A stretch of DNA of 6,305 bases from assembly GCA_038233135.1 (NCBI GenBank), contig JBBSMN010000175.1, positions 1 to 6,305 of the forward strand, written 5' to 3'. Position numbers and translations under genes: made by a program. The notes under the pieces were generated by a model. It had not been told where the DNA came from, searched no databases, and worked only from the letters and a program-made list of their open reading frames with translations. The first letter of the stretch is position 1, and each line of letters starts with the position of its first letter. This stretch comes from JACCVL01 sp038233135. Lineage in GTDB: Bacteria > Actinomycetota > Actinomycetes > Propionibacteriales > Nocardioidaceae. Below are positions 1-6,263 of this stretch, one piece after another.

Positions 1-61
1 CATATCAGTCTGACCGCGCGTCGCCAACGACACGCTCACCAGCCCCACGACGACGAAGCAC
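1..61. other. Short end region without a supported gene
   Basis: The stretch beyond the proB terminator. One minus-strand frame reads a hydrophobic run (CFVVVGLVSVSLA) and an ATG falls at 3-1, but there is no convincing Shine-Dalgarno sequence, and too little sequence to support a gene. I see nothing else in it. Confidence 0.5.
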
Positions 62-97
62 GAGGCGCCCGCCCCGAACAATCGGGACGGGCGCCTC
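62..97 (-). terminator. Strong stem-loop terminating the ileS-proB unit
   Basis: A 16-bp stem with a 4-nt loop: arms 97-82 and 77-62, loop UUGU on the minus-strand RNA. The single imperfect position is a G-U pair on the minus strand but an A/C mismatch on the plus strand, which favours use by minus-strand transcripts. It begins 31 nt after the proB stop. No U-tract follows, a common state in actinobacterial terminators. It could also serve as a 3'-end stabiliser. Confidence 0.75.
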
Positions 98-128
98 ACC
101 CTGCCTCTTGACAGGAAGTCACTCCAGA

Positions 129-1247
129 TCAGATGTCGAGCAGCACCAGGTCGTCACGGTGCACGACCTCCCGCTCGTATGACGGGCCGAGCATACGGGC
201 AAGCTCACGGGTCGAGCGCCCCAGCAGCCCGGGCAGCTCGTCGCTGTCGTAGTTGACCATTCCGCGGGCGACCGCGGTGCGCCCGGGGTCGATGAGGTCG
301 ACCGGGTCGCCCGCGGAGAAGGCGCCCTCCACGCCGACGATGCCGGCGGGCAGCAGCGACGCGCGCCGGTCGCTGATCGCGCGGACGGCACCCTCGTCGA
401 GCAGGAGGCTGCCGCGGGCCTCGGTGGCGTGCGCCAGCCAGAGCAGGCGGGTCGGTCGCCGCCTGCCGGTGGGGTGGAACCGGGTGCCGACCGCCCCGCC
501 GGCGAGCGCCTCCGCGGCGTGGGCGGGATCGGTCAGCACCACCGGGATGCCGGCCCCGGTGGCGATCCGCGCCGCGTGCACCTTGGTCACCATCCCGCCG
601 GTGCCGACCCCAGCAGGCCGGCTGCGACCCATGCGTACGCCTTCGAGGTCGGCGGCACCGCGCACGTCACGCACCAGCTCGGCGGTTCCCGTACGCGGGT
701 CGCCGTCGTGCAGGCCGTCGACGTCGGACAACAGCACCAGCAGGTCGGCGTGCACCAGGTGGGCCACCAGGGCGGCCAGCCGGTCGTTGTCGCCGAAGCG
801 GATCTCCGTCGTCGCCACCGCGTCGTTCTCGTTGACCACCGGCAGGGCGCCCAGCGACAGCAACGTGTCGAACGTGCGGTACGCGTTACGGTAGTGACCG
901 CGACGGACCACGTCGTCGAGGGTCAGCAGCACCTGTCCGGTGACCAACCCGTGCCGCGCGAACCGGTCGGCGTAGCGGCGCACCAGCAGGCCCTGCCCGA
1001 CGCTCGCCGCGGCCTGCTGGCGGGCGAGGTCACGGGGCCTCCGGGTGAGCCCGAGCGGGGCCAGCCCGGCCGCGATCGCGCCCGAGCTGACGAGCACCAC
1101 CTCGTCGCCGGCGCTGCGCACACCGGCCAACACGTCGACCAGGGCGTCCAGGCGGTGGGGGTCGAGACCGCCGGACGTGGTCGTCAACGACGACGACCCG
1201 CCCTTGACCACCACCCGGCGGGCACCGCGGCGCGCCGCTTTGCTCAT
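129..1247 (-). CDS. proB: Glutamate 5-kinase (gamma-glutamyl kinase), kinase plus PUA domain
   Basis: Cytosolic enzyme that phosphorylates L-glutamate with ATP to gamma-glutamyl phosphate, the first and normally proline-inhibited step of proline synthesis. The 372-residue length is normal for the two-domain form. Seen in the amino acid kinase domain (about 10-260): phosphate-binding KGGSSSLT (15-22), SSGA (54-57), NENDAV (139-144), FGDND (151-155), LLSDVDGL (172-179) and GTGGMVTK (215-222). The C-terminal PUA domain (about 278-360) shows LLLDEGAVRAI, SLLPAGI and ARGMVNYDSDE. The start is ATG 1247-1245, which shares bases with the ileS stop (ATGA). GGAG at 1259-1256 lies 8 nt upstream, inside the ileS 3' end. 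Co-transcription and translational coupling with ileS are inferred from this overlap. The hairpin at 62-97 follows 31 nt after the stop, so proA is not directly downstream. No key motif is missing. Identity is very secure. Confidence 0.97.
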   Translation of the reverse strand: MSKAARRGARRVVVKGGSSSLTTTSGGLDPHRLDALVDVLAGVRSAGDEVVLVSSGAIAAGLAPLGLTRRPRDLARQQAAASVGQGLLVRRYADRFARHGLVTGQVLLTLDDVVRRGHYRNAYRTFDTLLSLGALPVVNENDAVATTEIRFGDNDRLAALVAHLVHADLLVLLSDVDGLHDGDPRTGTAELVRDVRGAADLEGVRMGRSRPAGVGTGGMVTKVHAARIATGAGIPVVLTDPAHAAEALAGGAVGTRFHPTGRRRPTRLLWLAHATEARGSLLLDEGAVRAISDRRASLLPAGIVGVEGAFSAGDPVDLIDPGRTAVARGMVNYDSDELPGLLGRSTRELARMLGPSYEREVVHRDDLVLLDI

Positions 1248-4200
1248 CCGGCGTGCTCCACCGTGACCCGCACCTTGAGGCCGTCCCCCACCACCGCGTC
1301 GACGCAGCCCTCCGCCGGCACGGTGCCGAGCTCGACGACCGTGGCCAGGGTCTCGTCCTTGATGAGGTCGCGGTGCGTCTCGGCGGCGTCGGTCACGTCG
1401 TCGCCGCCGTCGATGCCGAGCCGGATCCGGTCCGTGACCGCCAGCCCGGCGTCGCGCCGGGCGAGCTGAACGACCCGGACCAGGTCGCGTGCCACCCCCT
1501 CGGCCGCGAGCTCGGGGGTGACCTCGGTGTCCAGCACGACGAAACCGCCCGCAGTCAAGCCGCCGGATGCCCGCCCGCCGTCCGCGTCCGCGCCACCCGC
1601 CGCTCCCTCGACCACGGTCTCCAGCGCGTACTCACCGTCGAGAAGTTCGACACCGCCGGCCGTCACCGCACCGTCGGCGGCCACCGACCAGTCGCCGGAC
1701 TTGGCTGCGCCGATCACCTGCTGCACCTGCTTGCCCAGCCGCGGCCCGGCCGCCCGCGGGTTGACGACCAGCCGGCGGGTGAGCGCGACGCCGGCCTCGT
1801 CGGGCGTGCCGAGGTCGACGTGGCGCACGTTGACCTCGGCGGCCACCAGGTCGGCGTACGGTGCGAGAGCGCCCGCGTCGGCGGTCGCGACGGTCAACCG
1901 CTGCAGCGGTTGCCGCACCCGCAGGCCGCTGGCCTTGCGCAGCCCGAGCACCGTGGAGCACACCTCACGCACGGAGTCCATCGCGGCGACCAGGTGAGGG
2001 TCGGCCGGCAGCTCATCGGCCGCACCCGCAGCCACCGCCGGCCAGTCGGCCAGGTGCACGCTGCGCTCGCCGGTGAGCGCGCGGAAGACAGCCTCGGACG
2101 TCAGCGGCAGCAGCGGGGCGGTTACCCGGGTCAGCACGTGCAGCGCGGTCCACAACGTGTCGAAGGCCGCCGCGTCACCGGCCCAGAACCGCTCGCGGGA
2201 ACGCCGGACGTACCAGTTGGTGAGCATCTCCAGGTGTGCGCGCACGGACTGGCAGGCGGCGGCCACGTCGAAGCGGTCCATCTGCCCGGTGACCTCGACC
2301 ACGAGCTCGTGGGTCTTGGCCAGCACGTAGCGGTCGAGCACGTGGTCGGGGTCGCCCCGCCAGCGCGCCTCGTACCGCTCCACCCCGGAGTAGAGCGAGA
2401 AGAAGTACCACGCGTTCCACAGCGGGATGAGCACCTGGCGCACCCCTTCACGGATGCCCTGCTCGGTCACCACGAGCTCGCCGCCGCGCATCACCGGGGA
2501 GCTCATCAGGAACCAGCGCATCGCGTCGGAGCCGTCCCGGTCGAAGACCTCGGTGACGACGGGGTAGTTGCGCAGGCTCTTGCTCATCTTGCGTCCGTCG
2601 GAGCCCAGCAGGGTGCCGTGCACGACGCACGACTTGAACGCCGGCCGGTCGAACAGAGCCGTCGCGAGCACATGCATCGTGTAGAACCAGCCGCGTGTCT
2701 GAGGGGTGTACTCGACGATGAAGTCACCGGGGTAGTGGTGCTCGAACCACTCCGTGCTCTCGAAGGGGTAGTGCACCTGGGCGAACGGCATGGACCCGGA
2801 CTCGAACCAGCAGTCGAGCACCTCCGGCACCCGACGCATGGTGGAGCGCCCGGTCGGGTCGTCGGGGTTGGGACGGGTGAGCTCGTCGACGGCCGGGCGG
2901 TGCAGGTCGGTCAGCCGGGTGCCGAAGTCGCGCTCCAGATCGGCCAGCGACCCGTACACGTCGGTGCGGGGGTGCTCAGGATCGTCCGAGACCCACACCG
3001 GGATCGGGCTGCCCCAGTAGCGGTTGCGGCTGATCGACCAGTCGCGCGCCCCCGCCAACCACTTGCCGAAGCTGCCGTCGCGGACGTGCGCGGGTGTCCA
3101 GCTGATCTGCTGGTTGAGCTCCCCCATCCGCTCGCGCAGCTTCGACACCTCGACGAACCAGCTGGAGACCGCCTTGTAGATCAGCGGGTTGTCGCATCGC
3201 CAGCAGTGCGGGTACGCGTGCTCGTAGCTGTCCTGGCGGAAGAGCCTGCCCCGCTCTCGCAGCTCGCGCAGCAGCGCCCGATTGGCCTCGAAGACGTGCT
3301 GACCCTCGACCCGCGGCGCCATCGAGGTGAACCGGCCCTGGCTGTCGACGGTCATGACCACCGGCACCCCGGCCGCGGTGCACACGGCGAAGTCGTCCTC
3401 ACCGTGCGCGGGGGCGACCTGGACGATTCCGGTGCCCTCGTCGGTGGAGACGAAGTCGCCTGCCAGCACTGTGAACGCGGCGGGCACGTCGGCCAGATGC
3501 TCGGTGAGGTACTCGAAGGCGGGGGTGTAGCGGCGCCCGACGAGCTCGCTGCCCAGCACCGTCTCCACCCGGCGGGCGCCGTCCAGCTCGCGCTCATACC
3601 GGTCGAGCAGGGCGTCGGCAAGCAGGTAACGGTGCCCGTCGGGGTGCTCCATGACCGCGTACTCGATGTCGGCGCCCACCACCAGGTTGGTGTTCGGCAC
3701 GAGCGTCCACGGCATGGTCGTCCACGCCAGCGCCCGCTCACCGGTCTCCAGCTCGAACCAGACCGTGCTGGCCGGATCCTGGCGCGGGCGGTAGGCGTCA
3801 TCCATCCGGGTCTCGGTGTTCGAGAGCGGGGTCTCGCACCGCCAGCAGTAGGCCAGGACACGGAAGCCCTCGTAGATCAGCCCCTTGTCCCACAGCGATC
3901 GGAACGCCCACATCACCGACTCCATGTAGTCGGTGTCGAGGGTCTTGTAGTCGTTGTCGAAGTCGACCCAGCGCGCCTGCCGCTCGACGTAGTCCTGCCA
4001 CTGCCGGGTGAAGCGCAGCACCGACGTCCGACAGATGTCGTTGAACGCGGCAACCCCCATCGCCTCGATCTCAGACTTGTGCCCGATGCCGAGCTGCTTC
4101 TCGGCCTCAACCTCGGCGGGCAGGCCGTGGCAGTCCCAGCCGAACCGGCGCTCGACGCGGCGGCCCAGCATCGTCTGGTAGCGCGGGACGACGTCCTTGA

Positions 4201-4435
4201 TGTAGCCGGTCAGCAGGTGGCCGTAGTGCGGCAGTCCGTTGGCGAACGGGGGCCCGTCGTAGAACACGAACTCGTTCACGCCGTCGACCCCCGGGTCCCG
4301 CTGGTCTATCGACGCCTGGAAGGTGCCGTCGGTGCGCCAGTGCTCCAGAACGGCCTGCTCGAGACTGGGGAAGTGCGGGGTCGCAGGCACCTGGTCGGCA
4401 CCTGCTTTGGGATAGGGGGTCTTCTGCTCTGACAT
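1244..4435 (-). CDS. ileS: Isoleucyl-tRNA synthetase, type 2 (eukaryote-like) class I enzyme
   Basis: Charges tRNA-Ile with isoleucine in the cytosol and hydrolyses mischarged valine. 1063 residues, usual for actinobacterial IleRS. Rossmann catalytic core: HIGH motif HYGH (70-73), WDCHGLPAE (100-108) and KMSKS (616-620). CP1 editing domain: WTTMPWTLVPN (238-248) and GTGIVQVAPAHGEDD (334-348), ending in the catalytic Asp. Paired CWRC motifs (C197/C200 and C411/C414) match the CP1 zinc site known in Thermus IleRS. The anticodon-binding helical domain begins near 690, and a variable Gly/Ala-rich stretch (about 944-964) precedes the C-terminal domain. The overall pattern is IleRS type 2, a class generally tolerant of mupirocin. 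The start is ATG 4435-4433: AGGAG is 4 nt upstream, and the T-box ends exactly there. The frame stays open to a TTG at 4690, but that extension would translate the riboswitch and is rejected. The stop overlaps the proB start. Deviations in the editing motifs are discussed as a finding. Confidence 0.97.
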   Translation of the reverse strand: MSEQKTPYPKAGADQVPATPHFPSLEQAVLEHWRTDGTFQASIDQRDPGVDGVNEFVFYDGPPFANGLPHYGHLLTGYIKDVVPRYQTMLGRRVERRFGWDCHGLPAEVEAEKQLGIGHKSEIEAMGVAAFNDICRTSVLRFTRQWQDYVERQARWVDFDNDYKTLDTDYMESVMWAFRSLWDKGLIYEGFRVLAYCWRCETPLSNTETRMDDAYRPRQDPASTVWFELETGERALAWTTMPWTLVPNTNLVVGADIEYAVMEHPDGHRYLLADALLDRYERELDGARRVETVLGSELVGRRYTPAFEYLTEHLADVPAAFTVLAGDFVSTDEGTGIVQVAPAHGEDDFAVCTAAGVPVVMTVDSQGRFTSMAPRVEGQHVFEANRALLRELRERGRLFRQDSYEHAYPHCWRCDNPLIYKAVSSWFVEVSKLRERMGELNQQISWTPAHVRDGSFGKWLAGARDWSISRNRYWGSPIPVWVSDDPEHPRTDVYGSLADLERDFGTRLTDLHRPAVDELTRPNPDDPTGRSTMRRVPEVLDCWFESGSMPFAQVHYPFESTEWFEHHYPGDFIVEYTPQTRGWFYTMHVLATALFDRPAFKSCVVHGTLLGSDGRKMSKSLRNYPVVTEVFDRDGSDAMRWFLMSSPVMRGGELVVTEQGIREGVRQVLIPLWNAWYFFSLYSGVERYEARWRGDPDHVLDRYVLAKTHELVVEVTGQMDRFDVAAACQSVRAHLEMLTNWYVRRSRERFWAGDAAAFDTLWTALHVLTRVTAPLLPLTSEAVFRALTGERSVHLADWPAVAAGAADELPADPHLVAAMDSVREVCSTVLGLRKASGLRVRQPLQRLTVATADAGALAPYADLVAAEVNVRHVDLGTPDEAGVALTRRLVVNPRAAGPRLGKQVQQVIGAAKSGDWSVAADGAVTAGGVELLDGEYALETVVEGAAGGADADGGRASGGLTAGGFVVLDTEVTPELAAEGVARDLVRVVQLARRDAGLAVTDRIRLGIDGGDDVTDAAETHRDLIKDETLATVVELGTVPAEGCVDAVVGDGLKVRVTVEHAG

Positions 4436-4488
4436 CGCACTCCTGCCGTGTCCACGCCGGTGGCCGGCGCGCTGGTCGGGGTGCGAGG
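4433..4488 (-). promoter_or_regulatory. Sequestrator helix covering the ileS ribosome-binding site
   Basis: UCGCAC (4486-4481) is perfectly complementary to GUGCGA (4440-4435), which takes in the last G of the Shine-Dalgarno AGGAG (4444-4440) and the A of the ATG. Across a C/A mismatch, CC (4479-4478) can also pair with the GG of AGGAG. The same bases 4486-4483 form helix A1 of the antisequestrator, so the two states exclude each other. Between the arms a compact hairpin CGCGCCGG/CCGGCGUG (4471-4464 with 4460-4453, loop CCA) brings them together. Confidence 0.75.
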
Positions 4489-4530
4489 ACGACGTCCGGC
4501 GTGCTCCGGCGTGCCGCGGTACCACCTCGC
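4483..4530 (-). promoter_or_regulatory. Antisequestrator of the ileS T-box (tRNA acceptor-end binding)
   Basis: Helix A1 is GCGAGG (4530-4525) with CCUCGC (4488-4483), six perfect pairs. The 7-nt bulge is UGGUACC (4524-4518), of which UGGU would pair with the tRNA 3' end. Helix A2 is GCGGC (4517-4513) with GUCGU (4493-4489), five pairs including two G-U. The apical loop of about 19 nt holds most of a 10-bp tandem duplication. The fold was worked out by eye and no energies were computed. Confidence 0.8.
4495..4514 (-). repeat. Perfect 10-bp tandem duplication inside the T-box leader
   Basis: GCACGCCGGA occurs twice head to tail (4514-4505 and 4504-4495) between the T-box bulge and the 3' strand of the antisequestrator. 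The CACGCCGG core of each copy (4513-4506 and 4503-4496) is exactly complementary, 8 of 8, to CCGGCGUG at 4460-4453, just 5' of the ileS Shine-Dalgarno. Confidence 0.9.
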
Positions 4531-4657
4531 TTGCCGACCCGGGGAGAGCTGGGTGTTGCTGGGCCGACCGCTTCGCTGTGGGCTGTGACGGGCCACTCCC
4601 GTCCGGTTCTACTGAGGCGCCGCGCTGGTGCGTTGCGGCGCCCGTTCTCCCGGCGGC

Positions 4658-4679
4658 TCGCCGGTGATGGCCGGGTCGA
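4658..4679 (-). promoter_or_regulatory. Ultrashort Stem I of the T-box with AUC isoleucine specifier
   Basis: CCGG (4674-4671) pairs with CCGG (4664-4661) around the 6-nt loop CCATCA. A lower 3-bp UCG/CGA helix (4679-4677 with 4660-4658) is separated by an AC bulge. The loop contains AUC (4668-4666) followed by A, the codon-plus-purine arrangement usual for a specifier. AUC pairs with the GAU anticodon of the main tRNA-Ile. The long distal Stem I arms of Bacillus-type T-boxes are absent, as in the actinobacterial class. Confidence 0.85.
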
Positions 4680-4693
4680 TGCCTGTGCAATCC

Positions 4694-4699
4694 AGCCTA
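4694..4699 (-). promoter_or_regulatory. Candidate -10 element of the ileS promoter
   Basis: TAGGCT on the minus strand fits the actinobacterial SigA-type TANNNT -10 hexamer. A start 7-8 nt downstream falls near 4687-4686, just 5' of the first T-box helix, which is the expected place. No TTGACA-like -35 is visible at 16-19 bp upstream; that stretch is a G-run array instead. The rest of the gap (4867-4730) shows no gene, no strong terminator and no clear second promoter. Confidence 0.45.
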
Positions 4700-4729
4700 C
4701 CGCCCGCCCGCCTCCCACCCCCTACGCCC
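4700..4729 (-). other. G-run array (G-quadruplex pattern) directly upstream of the -10
   Basis: The minus strand carries GGG (4729-4727), GGGGG (4722-4718), GGG (4716-4714), GGG (4709-4707) and GGG (4705-4703), with extra GG pairs between and after. Loops are CGTA, T, AGGC and C. This satisfies the G3+N1-7 pattern with five runs. It sits on the non-template strand of ileS, where a -35 element would be expected. The pattern is plain in the sequence; folding is not shown. Confidence 0.6.
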
Positions 4730-4867
4730 ACGAGTTGCCACCGGCACACGGTGCTAGAACACTCGGTCGTGTGGGTCCACTGTGGTCGTACGGACTGCGC
4801 GGATGGCGAGCGGTGGTCGGCGTATCGCGATGAGTCTCCGATGATCGCCTCGACTGGGATCGGGCGG

Positions 4868-6229
4868 TCAGTGGCCGTCCAGGCGCAGGTCGGAACCACG
4901 CCGGCCCAGCAGGGTCTCGGCACCGGCCTCCACGCCCGGGTCGAAGTCGAACACGACGGGGTCGTCGCCGGCGCCGATAGCCACCGGCTCGCCCGGCTGC
5001 GCACCGGCGGCCAGCAACTGATCCTCGACGCCGAGCCTGGCCAGCCGGTCGGCCAGGAACCCGACCGCCTCGTCGTTGGCGAAGTCGGTCTGGCGCACCC
5101 ACCGCTCCGGCTTGGTCCCGCGCACCCGCCACACCTGGTCCTCACGGCGTACGGTGAAATCGGGGCCTGCCACGCCGGGTGGGCGCACGACGATGCGCGT
5201 CGCCTCGGCGTCAGGGCGGGCCGAGCGCACCTCGGAGACGACCTGTGCCAGCGCAAACGACAGCTCACGCAACCCCTCGTGGGTGGCCGCCGAGACGAGC
5301 AGCACCTGCAGCCCACGTCCCTCCAGATCTGGTCGGACCAGCTCGGCCAGCTCTCGCGCCTCGGGCACGTCGACCTTGTTCAGCGCCACTAGCCGAGGGC
5401 GGTCGTCGAGCCCGCCATAGCTCGCCAGCTCACGCTCGATCACGTCCAGGTCGGTGAGCGGGTCACGCCCCGGCTCCAGGGTCGCGCAGTCGATCACGTG
5501 CACGAGCGCGGCGCAGCGCTCGACGTGTCGCAGGAAGTCTTGACCGAGACCCCGGCCCTCGCTGGCACCCTCGATCAGACCGGGGACGTCAGCGACGGTG
5601 TAGGTGACGTCGCCGGCGGTGACTGCGCCGAGGTTGGGCACCAAGGTGGTGAACGGGTAGTCGGCGATCTTGGGTCGCGCTCGGGACATCGCCGCGATCA
5701 AGCTCGACTTGCCGGCACTCGGGAACCCCACCAGGCCCACGTCGGCAACGACCTTGAGCTCGAGGACTATCGAGGAGTCGTCGCCGGGCTCGCCGAGCAG
5801 CGCGAAACCCGGCGCCTTGCGTTTGGTCGACGCCAGCGCGGCGTTGCCCAGACCGCCGCGACCGCCCGCCGCCACCACCAGCGACGTGCCTGCACCGATC
5901 AGGTCGACGATCACCTCGCCGGCTGAGGTGCGTACGACGGTGCCGTCCGGCACCGCCAACACCACGCCGGCGCCGTTGGAGCCGTTGCGGTGCCCCCCGC
6001 TGCCCTGCCCGCCGTTGGCGGCCCGGCGATGCGACTCGTGGTGATAGTCGACCAGCGTGGTGACACCCGGGTCCACGAGCAGCACCACGTCACCGCCGTT
6101 GCCGCCGTTGCCGCCGTCGGGGCCGCCCAGCGGCCTGAACTTCTCCCGTTGCACCGACGCGACGCCGTTGCCGCCGCGGCCGCCACTCACCCGCAGGACG
6201 ACGCGGTCCACGAAGCTGGGCACGGCCAC
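4868..6229 (-). CDS. obg: Obg/CgtA GTPase involved in 50S ribosome assembly and stress response
   Basis: Essential P-loop GTPase that associates with the 50S subunit late in assembly and links ribosome maturation to growth and the stringent response. 453 residues in three domains. The N-terminal Obg fold (1-160) is glycine-rich, with REKFRPLGGPDGGNGG (28-43). The G domain (161-335) has G1 GFPSAGKS (168-175), G2 YPFTTLVPNLG (191-201), G3 DVPGLIEGA (214-222), G4 NKVD (284-287) and G5 SAATHEG (313-319). The C-terminal OCT domain (about 344-431) is followed by a short polar tail. All GTPase motifs are intact. The start is GTG 6229-6227 with GGAGG at 6240-6236, spacing 6 nt; a second in-frame GTG at codon 3 lies less well placed. 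The usual neighbours rplU and rpmA would lie upstream, outside the window. There is a 432-nt gap to ileS with no strong terminator that I can see. Confidence 0.98.
   Translation of the reverse strand: MAVPSFVDRVVLRVSGGRGGNGVASVQREKFRPLGGPDGGNGGNGGDVVLLVDPGVTTLVDYHHESHRRAANGGQGSGGHRNGSNGAGVVLAVPDGTVVRTSAGEVIVDLIGAGTSLVVAAGGRGGLGNAALASTKRKAPGFALLGEPGDDSSIVLELKVVADVGLVGFPSAGKSSLIAAMSRARPKIADYPFTTLVPNLGAVTAGDVTYTVADVPGLIEGASEGRGLGQDFLRHVERCAALVHVIDCATLEPGRDPLTDLDVIERELASYGGLDDRPRLVALNKVDVPEARELAELVRPDLEGRGLQVLLVSAATHEGLRELSFALAQVVSEVRSARPDAEATRIVVRPPGVAGPDFTVRREDQVWRVRGTKPERWVRQTDFANDEAVGFLADRLARLGVEDQLLAAGAQPGEPVAIGAGDDPVVFDFDPGVEAGAETLLGRRGSDLRLDGH
6093..6117 (-). repeat. 9-bp tandem repeat inside obg (Gly/Asn codons)
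   Basis: On the plus strand the unit ccgccgttg occurs twice in tandem (6093-6101 and 6102-6110), followed by a partial third copy (6111-6117). It encodes the GGNGGNGGD stretch of the Obg N-terminal domain. Glycine-rich repeats are a conserved structural trait of this domain, so the repeat probably reflects the protein rather than a separate DNA function. Confidence 0.6.
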
Positions 6230-6235
6230 GGGCTG

Positions 6236-6240
6236 CCTCC
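6236..6240 (-). promoter_or_regulatory. Shine-Dalgarno site deciding the GTG start of obg
   Basis: GGAGG lies 6 nt before GTG 6229-6227. This supports the first GTG over the second in-frame GTG two codons later (6223-6221), which would have a spacing of 12 nt. The protein then begins MAVPSFVDRVVL, which matches the usual Obg N-terminus. Confidence 0.8.
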
Positions 6241-6263
6241 ACTGCTCGGTCGGCTCACAGCAA

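Larger units (their letters stand above)
4436..4686 (-). promoter_or_regulatory. T-box riboswitch (tRNA-Ile sensing, translational type) of ileS
   Basis: An untranslated leader that reads the charging state of tRNA-Ile. The hallmark T-box AGGTGGTACCGCGG is present at 4527-4514. In order from 5': a very short Stem I with the specifier AUC in its terminal loop; Stem II, GGCGCCGC (4642-4635) with GCGGCGCC (4623-4616), followed by AGTAGAACC (4613-4605), resembling the usual S-turn region; the IIA/B element, where GACGGG (4603-4598) pairs with CCCGTC (4592-4587); Stem III, GTCGGCCC (4568-4561) with GGGTCGGC (4540-4533), 8 bp including two G-U pairs; then the antisequestrator and sequestrator. There is no terminator with a T-run before ileS, so control is at ribosome-binding-site access, as established for actinobacterial ileS T-boxes. 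UGGU in the bulge matches the ACCA 3' end expected of tRNA-Ile with discriminator A. The 5' end is inferred from the -10 element. Confidence 0.95.

Noticed and set aside
108..113. TTGACA on the plus strand as a -35 box
   Set aside because: No suitable -10 follows at 16-19 bp and it would drive transcription antisense into proB, where no plus-strand gene is supported.
1247..1259. GGAGCACGCCGGA before proB is identical to bases 4507-4495 in the T-box repeat
   Set aside because: A 13-base match is near chance expectation in 6.3 kb of strongly GC-biased sequence, and here it encodes the ileS C-terminus. No common function is indicated.
1253..4432. A plus-strand open frame of 1059 codons lying opposite ileS
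   Set aside because: It mirrors ileS almost end to end, has no recognisable domain and is rich in His, Arg, Gly and Val as expected of an antisense frame in GC-rich DNA. ileS has all its family motifs.
4436..4690. An 85-codon N-terminal extension of ileS from a TTG at 4690
   Set aside because: It would translate the whole T-box. The extension is basic low-complexity sequence, while ATG 4435 has a Shine-Dalgarno and gives the normal IleRS N-terminus.
4730..4867. Possible terminator or small gene after obg
   Set aside because: Only weak inverted repeats (4-5 bp arms such as GCGAT/ATCGC or TGCC/GGCA) and no frame with a start, ribosome-binding site and plausible protein.
4628..5392. Plus-strand frame of 254 codons over the obg-ileS gap and obg 3' end
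   Set aside because: It is antisense to the T-box and the conserved Obg OCT domain, with no recognisable motif or ribosome-binding site.
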